Of a stretch of DNA of 17,120 nt, positions 6,852 through 12,686 are shown one piece after another (positions within the stretch are counted from its first letter, which is position 1; each line of letters begins with the position of its first letter). The notes under the pieces are model-generated. The model did not search any database and was not told the origin of the DNA. It saw only the letters and a list, made by a program, of their open reading frames with translations. The position numbers and the translations under genes are program-made. Source of the stretch: JAJPJG01 sp034667645 (GTDB taxonomy: Bacteria > Verrucomicrobiota > Verrucomicrobiia > Chthoniobacterales > Chthoniobacteraceae); the NCBI GenBank assembly GCA_034667645.1, contig JAXDQV010000154.1:1-17120 (forward strand), in the 5' to 3' direction.

Positions 6852-8456
6852 TCAGAGCCGGTGCAGCACCGTGTTTTTCAGGAATTGCCGGTCGTCGCTT
6901 GCGAGGTAGTCGAGGGTGTAATGCAGACCGCGGCTCTCCTTCCGCAGCAATGCTGAATCGACGATCAGCGCGGCGACCGTTGCCAGATTTCGCAGTTCCA
7001 GGAGGTCGGTGGTTACCGTGAAATTCCAGTAAAACTCCTGAATCTCGCGCTGCAGATTCCGGAGCCGGTGCGCAGCGCGCTGGAGCCGTTTGTCTGTGCG
7101 CACGATGCCGACGTAATCCCACATGAGGCGCCGGATTTCGTCCCAATTGTGGTAGATGACCACGAGCTCATCGACATCATGCGCGGGACCGCTGGTCCAT
7201 TCCGGCAGGGCGGGATCCGTCTCGCGCGTCGCCCGCAGCGGGATTTTTTTGCAGAGAAAATCGAGTGCCCGATGTGCCATGACGACGGCCTCGAGCAGCG
7301 AATTACTCGCAAGCCGATTTGCCCCGTGCAAACCGGTGCAGGCGACTTCGCCGATCGCGCACAGACCCCGCAGACTGGAGGCGCCATTGACGTCGGTGAG
7401 CACGCCCCCGCACTGGTAGTGCGCCGCGGGCACGACAGGGATCGGCTGTCGCGTGATGTCGATCCCGAGCTGAAGGCAGCGCTCGTAGATGTTTGGAAAA
7501 CGTTCCCGCACGAACTCCGGCGGCTGGTGTGTGATGTCGAGGTAGACGCAGCGCTCGCCGGTGCGTTTCATTTCAGCATCGATTGCGCGCGCCACAATAT
7601 CGCGAGGCGCAAGCGCACCGAGCGGATGGTATTTCGCCATGAACTCCCGGCCTTTGGCATCGATTAAAATTCCGCCTTCGCCCCGCACGGCCTCGGTGAT
7701 TAAAAACGAGCGCGCCTCAGGATGAAAAAGGCACGTCGGGTGGAACTGGATGAATTCCATGTTTGCGACCGACGCTCCGGCGCGCCAGCCCATCGCCACG
7801 CCATCGCCCGTCGCGACCGCGGGATTGGTGGTGTAAAGGTAAACCCGGCCGCATCCGCCGGTGGCCAGCACCATCCGGTCGCTGCTCAGCGTAAGGACTT
7901 CGCCCGATTTTTCATCGAGCACGTAAACGCCGAGTGCGCGGTCTTCAGTGGCAAAGCCGAGCTTTCCTGCCGTGATCAAATCAACCGCCATGTGATTTTC
8001 AAGCACCTCGATGTTCGCATGCGACGCGACGGCATCGAGCAGTGCGCGTTCGATTTCACGACCGGTCACGTCACGTGAATGGAGCACGCGCCGCTTGGAG
8101 TGCCCGCCCTCGCGCCCGAGATCGAGCTCCTTTTCCCCGTCCTCGAGCAATCGCTCATCGAATTGGACACCCAAAGTCATCAACTCCCGTATCCGCTCCG
8201 GTCCCTCGGTGACGATCGTCCGCACCACCGCTTTATCACACAATCCTGCGCCCGCCGTGAGAGTGTCCGCCACGTGGAGATCGATCGAATCCTCGACACT
8301 GGTCACGCAGGCGACTCCGCCTTGCGCGTAGGACGTATTCGAATCCGCCGAAGCACGCTTGGTGATGATCGCCACCGTCCCGAAGGCCGCCGCCTTGCGT
8401 GCAAAGCTCAAGCCGGCGATACCGCTCCCGATCACGATGAAGTCGTAACGCTTCAT
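6852..8456 (-). CDS. nadB: L-aspartate oxidase
   Basis: NadB oxidises L-aspartate to iminoaspartate using FAD, passing electrons to oxygen or fumarate; with NadA this starts de novo NAD synthesis. The 534-residue product has the FAD-binding GSGIAGL (10-16), SNTSYAQGGVA (39-49), GREGGHSKRRVLH (114-126), HPTCLF (239-244), EAVRGEGG (255-262), PRDIVARAI (284-292, with R285) and HYQCGGV (346-352), followed by GLHGANRLASNSLLEA, all typical of NadB within the succinate dehydrogenase flavoprotein superfamily. The ATG at 8456 overlaps the panC TGA as TGATG, so I prefer it to the TTG one codon upstream. Length is normal. nadA and nadC are not in the window. Confidence 0.97.
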   Translation of the reverse strand: MKRYDFIVIGSGIAGLSFARKAAAFGTVAIITKRASADSNTSYAQGGVACVTSVEDSIDLHVADTLTAGAGLCDKAVVRTIVTEGPERIRELMTLGVQFDERLLEDGEKELDLGREGGHSKRRVLHSRDVTGREIERALLDAVASHANIEVLENHMAVDLITAGKLGFATEDRALGVYVLDEKSGEVLTLSSDRMVLATGGCGRVYLYTTNPAVATGDGVAMGWRAGASVANMEFIQFHPTCLFHPEARSFLITEAVRGEGGILIDAKGREFMAKYHPLGALAPRDIVARAIDAEMKRTGERCVYLDITHQPPEFVRERFPNIYERCLQLGIDITRQPIPVVPAAHYQCGGVLTDVNGASSLRGLCAIGEVACTGLHGANRLASNSLLEAVVMAHRALDFLCKKIPLRATRETDPALPEWTSGPAHDVDELVVIYHNWDEIRRLMWDYVGIVRTDKRLQRAAHRLRNLQREIQEFYWNFTVTTDLLELRNLATVAALIVDSALLRKESRGLHYTLDYLASDDRQFLKNTVLHRL

Positions 8457-9298
8457 CAAAGAGCGATGTTGTCGATCAGGCGCGTTTTTCCAAAAAACAC
8501 GGCGACCGCAAGGCGCATGTTTTTCGTTCGCGCCGTTGCAGGCATCAGGGTTTCGGCATCGACCACTTCCACATAGTCAATCCGCGCACCGGGAGCGGAC
8601 GAGATCTTTCCGGTGACCAGCTTTTGCAGAAAAAGCGGGTCTCGCTTTCTGGATCGAGTCGCTTCCGACAGGGCCGCGTGAATCATGGGTGCCTGCCCAC
8701 GCTGTTCGGCGTCGAGATAGGCATTGCGGGAACTCAGCGCCAGGCCGTCGCGCTCCCGCACGGTCGAGCACGGAACAATTTTTAGGTCGAAGCTCAGATC
8801 CCGGACCATCCGCCTGATAATTGCCAGTTGCTGAAAATCCTTTTCGCCAAAAACCGCGGCGTCGGGTTGCACGATGTGGAACAGCTTGCAGACCACTGTG
8901 CAGACTCCGCGGAAATGTCCCGGCCGCGATTTTCCGCACAATTGGTCCGACAAACTTACCTCGTCCACATGTGCCGAAGTATCCGGCGCATACATTGAAG
9001 CCGCCGAGGGCAGAAAAACTGCATCCACCCCCAGTTCCCGGCAGAGAGCGAGATCGCGCTTCATTGGCCGCGGATACTTCGAGTAATCCTCGTGCGGACC
9101 GAACTGCGTCGGGTTCACGAAAATGCTGACGACCACCGTTCCTCCGGCTCCGACGATTTTCCGTGCCCGCCGGATCAGCGCGAGATGTCCTTCGTGCAGG
9201 GCGCCCATGGTCGCGACGAGCGCCAGCGGCCGCGGGCAGTGGCGGGACCAGAGACTCGCGGACGATGGAGTTCGAAGGGTCTTCACAGGAAGGGGCAT
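8456..9298 (-). CDS. panC: Pantothenate synthetase (pantoate--beta-alanine ligase)
   Basis: PanC condenses pantoate and beta-alanine with ATP, through a pantoyl-adenylate, to give pantothenate, the precursor of coenzyme A. The 280-residue product shows the HIGH-like MGALHEGH (31-38), FVNPTQFGP (60-68), GKSRPGHFRGV (122-132), FGEKDFQQL (150-158) and the KMSKS-equivalent RERDGLALSSRN (181-192). Length matches the family (about 280). The start is the ATG at 9298, with no Shine-Dalgarno sequence. It is the first gene of a two-gene unit with nadB, coupled by a 1-base stop/start overlap. Both pathways depend on aspartate (beta-alanine comes from aspartate by PanD), which may explain the pairing. 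panB and panD are not seen here. Confidence 0.97.
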   Translation of the reverse strand: MPLPVKTLRTPSSASLWSRHCPRPLALVATMGALHEGHLALIRRARKIVGAGGTVVVSIFVNPTQFGPHEDYSKYPRPMKRDLALCRELGVDAVFLPSAASMYAPDTSAHVDEVSLSDQLCGKSRPGHFRGVCTVVCKLFHIVQPDAAVFGEKDFQQLAIIRRMVRDLSFDLKIVPCSTVRERDGLALSSRNAYLDAEQRGQAPMIHAALSEATRSRKRDPLFLQKLVTGKISSAPGARIDYVEVVDAETLMPATARTKNMRLAVAVFFGKTRLIDNIAL

Positions 9299-9375
9299 TT
9301 AAAACCGCGCACAAAATCTTCCAATGAAAGATTCTCAAATCCTGCTTCGGAGCCGCGCGCGATATTCTACCTAAA

Positions 9376-9381
9376 AAGGAG
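9376..9381 (+). promoter_or_regulatory. Strong Shine-Dalgarno site of the lysine-rich small gene
   Basis: AAGGAG lies 7 bases before the ATG at 9389, an ideal ribosome-binding site. It fixes the start of the small gene far inside a longer open frame. It stands out because almost no other gene in this window has a recognisable Shine-Dalgarno sequence. Confidence 0.8.
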
Positions 9382-9388
9382 AAAAACG

Positions 9389-9580
9389 ATGCCTCAAGGA
9401 GACAAATCAAAATATACCGACAAACAAAAACGCCAGGCCGAGCACATTGAGAAGGGTTATGAAAAAAAGGGCGTTGGTAAAAAAACTGCGAAAGCGCGCG
9501 CGTGGGCGACAGTAAACAAAGAGACCGGCGGCGGAAAAAAGAAGACCGCAACCTCGTCCAAAAAGGGCGGCAGGAAATAG
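9389..9580 (+). CDS. Small lysine-rich protein (63 residues), sometimes annotated as plasmid-stabilisation-like
   Basis: The start is fixed by the AAGGAG site 7 bases upstream; the open frame before it runs antisense through panC. The product begins MPQGDKSKYTDKQKRQAEHI and continues with a GYEKKGVGKKTAKARAWATVN-like core, then a glycine, lysine and serine tail. From memory, small proteins with this K-Y-T-D-K-Q-x-R-x-A-x-H-I ... A-x-A-W-A-T-V-N pattern are common in soil proteobacteria and are often labelled plasmid stabilisation protein, without good functional proof. There is no signal peptide, cysteine or membrane segment. The high charge suggests nucleic-acid binding or a stress role, which is inference. 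The gene is more A-rich than its neighbours, partly because of its lysine codons. An isochorismatase-like gene follows within 9 bases. Confidence 0.8.
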   Translation: MPQGDKSKYTDKQKRQAEHIEKGYEKKGVGKKTAKARAWATVNKETGGGKKKTATSSKKGGRK

Positions 9581-9588
9581 CTCCACCG

Positions 9589-10218
9589 GTGCCGCGTCGC
9601 AACGAAGACCTTCACGGGAATGTGCCGGACAAGTCGCCCGTTGCGCTTCTCCTGATTGACGTGATCAACGATCTCGAGTTTCCCGGGAACGAACAAATTT
9701 TGTTGCCCGCGATTGAGATGGCGCATCGCGTAGTGGAGCTCAAAAATCGCGCCAGGGAGGCGAAGATTCCGGCGATTTACGTCAACGATAACTTCGGTCG
9801 CTGGCAAAGCGATTTCAGCAAACAGGTTGAGCATTGCCTCTCCGACGATGTCCGCGGCCGCGAGGTCGTCGAGTTACTGCGGCCGGAGGAAGACGATTAC
9901 TTTGTGCTAAAGCCAAAGCACTCCGGCTTCTTCTCGACGACACTCGACATCCTACTCGAGTATCTCGGAGTCGAGCGACTCATCCTCACGGGGATTGCCG
10001 GGAACCTGTGCGTGCTTTTCACCGCGAATGACGCATACATGCGCGACTTTGAACTCGTGGTCCCGGCCGACTGCACGGTTTCCAACACGAGGGAGGAAAA
10101 CGACTACGCGATCGACCAAATGCGTCGGTTTTTAAAGGCGGACACGCGTCCATCAGACCAGCTCAACCTGCAGGAACTGCGGTGTGAGTCCGCGCGCCAC
10201 GATTCGTCTTCGCAGTAA
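9589..10218 (+). CDS. Isochorismatase-family cysteine hydrolase
   Basis: The family includes nicotinamidases, isochorismatases and ureidoacrylate or N-carbamoyl amidases, which use a D-K-C triad. Numbered from the GTG at 9589 (209 residues), D24 lies in LLLIDVIND, K108 in VLKPKHSGFF, and C141 in GIAGNLCVLFTANDAY, so the triad is complete. The GIAGN segment fits the cis-peptide bond before the nucleophile elbow. The substrate cannot be told from sequence. The start is uncertain: GTG at 9589 is 8 bases after the preceding stop, GTG at 9622 is possible, and an ATG at 9502 would overlap the preceding gene by 79 bases. It is probably co-transcribed with the lysine-rich gene. The window's NAD gene (nadB) makes a nicotinamidase role tempting, but there is no direct support. 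Confidence 0.88.
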   Translation: MPRRNEDLHGNVPDKSPVALLLIDVINDLEFPGNEQILLPAIEMAHRVVELKNRAREAKIPAIYVNDNFGRWQSDFSKQVEHCLSDDVRGREVVELLRPEEDDYFVLKPKHSGFFSTTLDILLEYLGVERLILTGIAGNLCVLFTANDAYMRDFELVVPADCTVSNTREENDYAIDQMRRFLKADTRPSDQLNLQELRCESARHDSSSQ

Positions 10219-10226
10219 AAACGGCA

Positions 10227-10255
10227 TTGTCGGGCAAAGGTTCGCGGGCTAATTT
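10227..10255 (+). promoter_or_regulatory. Possible promoter of the tRNA-Gln gene
   Basis: TTGTCG (10227-10232) and TAATTT (10250-10255) are separated by 17 bases, a partial match to a housekeeping -35/-10 pair. Transcription would begin about 9 bases before the tRNA. Matches are imperfect, so this is only a candidate. Confidence 0.3.
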
Positions 10256-10270
10256 CTGCCGCCGCGAGAT

Positions 10271-10344
10271 TACCCCGTGGTGTAATGGTAACACAGCGCC
10301 CTTTGGAGGCGTTATTCATGGTTCGAGTCCATGCGGGGTAGCCA
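10271..10344 (+). tRNA. tRNA-Gln, anticodon UUG, CCA encoded
   Basis: The sequence folds by hand into a full cloverleaf. The acceptor stem is 10271-10277 paired with 10334-10340 (7 bp). The D stem is GTGT (10280-10283) with ACAC (10291-10294), around a loop containing GG. The anticodon stem is 10296-10300 with 10308-10312 (one G-U), loop CTTTGGA, giving anticodon TTG at 10303-10305. There is a 4-base variable loop, and the T stem 10317-10321 pairs with 10329-10333 around TTCGAGT. The discriminator base is G (10341), followed by encoded CCA (10342-10344). The U1-A72 end pair and G73 agree with known glutamine identity elements. It reads CAA codons. Confidence 0.96.
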
Positions 10345-10377
10345 CACGCCGCTGATCAAATTACCCCGACGCGAGGG

Positions 10378-10566
10378 TCACGCTTCCGTGCGGTGTCCCT
10401 CGGCATCATACTCGTAGGTCTTTCCATCCTCTTCGCCGGCGATCCGTTTGTGCGATCCGTCACAATATGGCTGATTTTTTGACAAGCCACACATGCAGAT
10501 CCATACCGACTTTTCCTGCGGCTTGATTTCGAGGGGTTGGCTGGCGGTTTTTAAAACTTTGCGCAT
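10378..10566 (-). CDS. CDGSH-type iron-sulfur domain protein
   Basis: The 62-residue product contains the exact CDGSH signature: C24-M-C26-G-L-S-K-N-Q-P-Y-C35-D-G-S-H39. Three cysteines and one histidine hold a labile, redox-active 2Fe-2S cluster (mitoNEET-type family). Bacterial stand-alone versions of about 60-80 residues are common and their roles are poorly known; redox sensing or cluster transfer has been suggested for the family. The remainder is charged, with an acidic C-terminal third, and there is no membrane anchor, so it is probably cytoplasmic. The ATG is at 10566 and the stop TGA at 10378. It lies opposite in direction to the flanking tRNA and to the small CxxC gene, so it probably has its own promoter in 10567-10654. 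Confidence 0.92.
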   Translation of the reverse strand: MRKVLKTASQPLEIKPQEKSVWICMCGLSKNQPYCDGSHKRIAGEEDGKTYEYDAEGHRTEA

Positions 10567-10654
10567 ATACGCAGAGACTATTGTGCGCCGAAAACCCGGG
10601 CAATCGTGAAGAGCCGATGAACAAAATAAGAGTCACTTCAGTCCAATACTCACC

Positions 10655-10807
10655 ATGCGAAAGCTTTTCAGGAGACAGGACGGTTCGCCGGTGATTTGTG
10701 CGCAATGTCTGCGCACCTACCGGTTTGTCCCTTCGCGCAGTAATCAAAACAGGCCGATCTACAGCATTTGTCCCACCTGCCGCCTGCTCGGGAAAAGAGC
10801 GATGTAA
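10655..10807 (+). CDS. Small protein with two CxxC pairs (putative zinc ribbon, 50 residues)
   Basis: An ATG at 10655 opens a 50-codon frame ending in TAA at 10805-10807. The product contains C15-A-Q-C18 and C39-P-T-C42, separated by 20 residues. That is the spacing expected of a zinc-ribbon knuckle pair, set among basic residues (MRKLFRR at the start, RLLGKRAM at the end). Paired CxxC motifs are unlikely by chance in such a short frame, which is the main reason to call it. There is no Shine-Dalgarno sequence, but most genes here lack one. It lies 100 bases upstream of pyrH on the same strand and divergent from the CDGSH gene. A nucleic-acid or protein-binding role is inference. Confidence 0.5.
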   Translation: MRKLFRRQDGSPVICAQCLRTYRFVPSRSNQNRPIYSICPTCRLLGKRAM

Positions 10808-10907
10808 GCAGGTGAGGTGGCGGGGTTCCGTCCCGTGATCCTTGCGGCCGAAAGCGTTCGAGTTTTGCCTTTTCAACGACTCCGGCATCCGGTTTCATCG
10901 CCGCGCG

Positions 10908-11651
10908 ATGCCGAAAAAAACGAAGAAAGCCGCCACTCCTCGTTACAGGCGCATCGTGCTGAAGATCAGCGGGGAAGCGCTCCGCGAGGCCGGCAGCCGC
11001 GATAATATTTCCCCGCAAATCGTGGGAGAAGTCGCGCGCCAGATCAAGGAGGTGCATGACCTCGGCGTGCAGGTGGCAGTCGTCGTGGGCGGCGGGAATA
11101 TCTGGCGTGGAATTTCGGCGAGCCATCGCGGGATGGAACGCGCCACCGCCGATTACATGGGGATGCTCGCGACCGTGATGAACGGTCTGGCGTTGCAAAG
11201 CACGCTCGAGTCCATTGGCGTCGTCACGCGGGTGCAAACGGCGATCGAGATGAAAAACGTGGCCGAATCTTTCATTCGCCGGCGCGCCATGCGGCACCTT
11301 GAATTGGGGCGGGTGGTGATCTTTGTCGCGGGCACCGGCAACCCGTTTTTCTCCACCGACACCACCGCAGCGTTGCGCGCGAGCGAGATCGGCGCCGAGG
11401 TGATCCTGAAGGCGACAAAGGTGGACGGCATTTACGATTGCGATCCGAACAAGAACAAGAATGCCAAAAAATACGACAGGCTCACTTTCAACGAGGCGTT
11501 AACGAAGCGTTTACAGGTGATGGACTCGACGGCGTTTTCGCTTTGCATGGATAACAAAGTGCCGATCATCGTTTTCGACATGATGAACAACCAAAACATC
11601 CGGCGCGTGGTGCTTGGCGAAAAGATCGGCACGACGGTGACCGCCGAGTAA
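10908..11651 (+). CDS. pyrH: UMP kinase (uridylate kinase)
   Basis: Bacterial UMP kinase, a hexameric amino-acid-kinase-fold enzyme, phosphorylates UMP to UDP and is usually controlled by GTP and UTP. The 247-residue product has RRIVLKISGEAL (14-25), VVVGGGNIWRG (58-68), DYMGMLATVMNGLAL (82-96), AGTGNPFFSTDTTAALRA (141-158) and KATKVDGIYDCDP (168-180), the family's phosphate- and nucleotide-binding segments. The start is the ATG at 10908, giving the usual length with a short basic N-terminal extension (MPKKTKKAA). The frame is open for 22 more codons upstream, without family similarity. frr follows after 3 bases, the conserved pyrH-frr arrangement. Confidence 0.97.
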   Translation: MPKKTKKAATPRYRRIVLKISGEALREAGSRDNISPQIVGEVARQIKEVHDLGVQVAVVVGGGNIWRGISASHRGMERATADYMGMLATVMNGLALQSTLESIGVVTRVQTAIEMKNVAESFIRRRAMRHLELGRVVIFVAGTGNPFFSTDTTAALRASEIGAEVILKATKVDGIYDCDPNKNKNAKKYDRLTFNEALTKRLQVMDSTAFSLCMDNKVPIIVFDMMNNQNIRRVVLGEKIGTTVTAE

Positions 11652-11654
11652 TTT

Positions 11655-12215
11655 ATGGACTCCGACGAAATCCTTCTGGAAACCGAAGCCGCGATGGAAA
11701 AAGCGGTTGATTACATGACCCACGAATTTGCTAGCGTGCGCACCGGGAAAGCCTCGCCTGCCCTCGTGGAGAACATCGACGTCGAGGCTTACGGCGCCAC
11801 GATGAAACTGAAGCAACTCGCGCTGATCACCACGCCGGAGCCACGGTTGCTGGTCATCCAGCCGTTCGATGCCGCCACCGTGAAGGACATCGAAAAGGCC
11901 ATCAAAGAATCGAAGATCGGCATCAACCCGGCAGTCGATGGAAAGATCATCAGGCTGCCGATTCCGCAGCTTTCGGAGGAGCGCCGGAGGGATCTCGTCA
12001 AAACTGTCAAGCACATGGCGGAGGAATCTCGGGTGCGTGTCCGCAGCGCGCGCCGTGACGGAATCGAGGAGGCGAAGAAATCTCAAAAAGGGGGAGAGCT
12101 GACGGAGGACGGCCTGCGCGACGTGGAAAGCGACGTGCAAAAACTGACGGACCAGTTTGTCAAAAAAATCGATGACGCAGTGGCCGCGAAGGAAGCGGAC
12201 ATCATGAAAGTTTAA
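11655..12215 (+). CDS. frr: Ribosome recycling factor
   Basis: RRF works with EF-G to split the post-termination ribosome complex so that subunits can be reused. The 186-residue product is full length (E. coli 185). It has the conserved FASVRTGKASPALVENI (25-41), the domain II strands (YGATMKLKQLA, then PEPRLLVIQPFD), KAIKESKIGINPAVDGKIIRLPIP (81-104) and the long helical RRRDLVK / AEESRVRVRSARRDG region (109-136), which form its tRNA-mimic three-helix bundle and beta domain. The ATG is 3 bases after the pyrH stop, so translation is probably coupled. A secreted thioredoxin-fold-like gene begins 3 bases after its stop, extending the apparent operon. Confidence 0.97.
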   Translation: MDSDEILLETEAAMEKAVDYMTHEFASVRTGKASPALVENIDVEAYGATMKLKQLALITTPEPRLLVIQPFDAATVKDIEKAIKESKIGINPAVDGKIIRLPIPQLSEERRRDLVKTVKHMAEESRVRVRSARRDGIEEAKKSQKGGELTEDGLRDVESDVQKLTDQFVKKIDDAVAAKEADIMKV

Positions 12216-12218
12216 CCA

Positions 12219-12686
12219 ATGAAATTACTCTGCACGATCGGCCTTCTTTTCCTGACCCTCGTAGCGCGCGCCGAGGTCGTGCGACTTGCACCGAATTTCA
12301 CTTGGGACGGCCCGGCGCGGTCAAACAGCCTGCGCGCAGTAAAAGGTCAGCCCGTGGTGTTGTTGATCGCGAAAAGCGCACGCACCGGCGCCTTCCGCGC
12401 TCAGCTCAAAAAATTGCGTCCCGTTTATCGCGAATTCGCCAGCCGCAAGGCGATCTTCGTCGCGGCGGTGGCCGATGGAGGAGAGGTTCGCTCAGACATT
12501 CCATTCGCTCCCGCAAAAAACGGAGCGCAGATCGCGGAACTGTTCGGTGTTAATGAGAAATTCACCATTGTGATTATTGGCCGAGACGGAAACATCGATT
12601 ATCAAACGGATCGCGTTCTTCCTGCCACACGGGTTCGCGACGTGCTCGCGAATTCCTTCACCGAGCAGTCCGACCGTCGGAAGTAG
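12219..12686 (+). CDS. Exported thioredoxin-fold-like protein without cysteines
   Basis: The 155-residue product has a Sec signal peptide (MKLLCTIGLLFLTLVARA, cleavage near 18-19). The mature part looks like a thioredoxin/peroxiredoxin-type fold: LAPNFTWDG (23-31), KGQPVVLLIAKS (42-53), a helix, AIFVAAVADGG (78-88), then FTIVIIGRDGNID (115-127) and a final helix. It loosely resembles DUF4174-type proteins. No cysteine remains after the signal peptide, and the active-site position reads SARTGAF. It is therefore unlikely to be a disulfide oxidoreductase or a peroxiredoxin; a binding or structural role is inference. It starts 3 bases after frr. Its last 29 bases overlap the convergent acyltransferase-heptosyltransferase gene. 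Confidence 0.85.
   Translation: MKLLCTIGLLFLTLVARAEVVRLAPNFTWDGPARSNSLRAVKGQPVVLLIAKSARTGAFRAQLKKLRPVYREFASRKAIFVAAVADGGEVRSDIPFAPAKNGAQIAELFGVNEKFTIVIIGRDGNIDYQTDRVLPATRVRDVLANSFTEQSDRRK

Noticed and set aside
9315..9333. 6-bp inverted repeat AATCTT/AAGATT between panC and the lysine-rich gene
   Set aside because: The arms are short, the loop is 7 bases and there is no U-tract or known operator pattern, so it is likely chance in an AT-rich spacer.
8577..9602. A 341-codon minus-strand frame overlapping panC in another frame
   Set aside because: panC motifs (MGALHEGH, GEKDFQQ, RERDGLALSSRN) are all in the other frame. This frame is arginine- and serine-rich shadow sequence that also runs antisense through the lysine-rich gene.
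10668..11297. A 209-codon minus-strand frame opposite pyrH
   Set aside because: It is antisense to conserved pyrH segments and has a shadow-like composition without motifs.
11511..12140. A 209-codon minus-strand frame opposite frr
   Set aside because: It is fully antisense to frr and the end of pyrH. Its histidine- and arginine-rich translation has no domain pattern.
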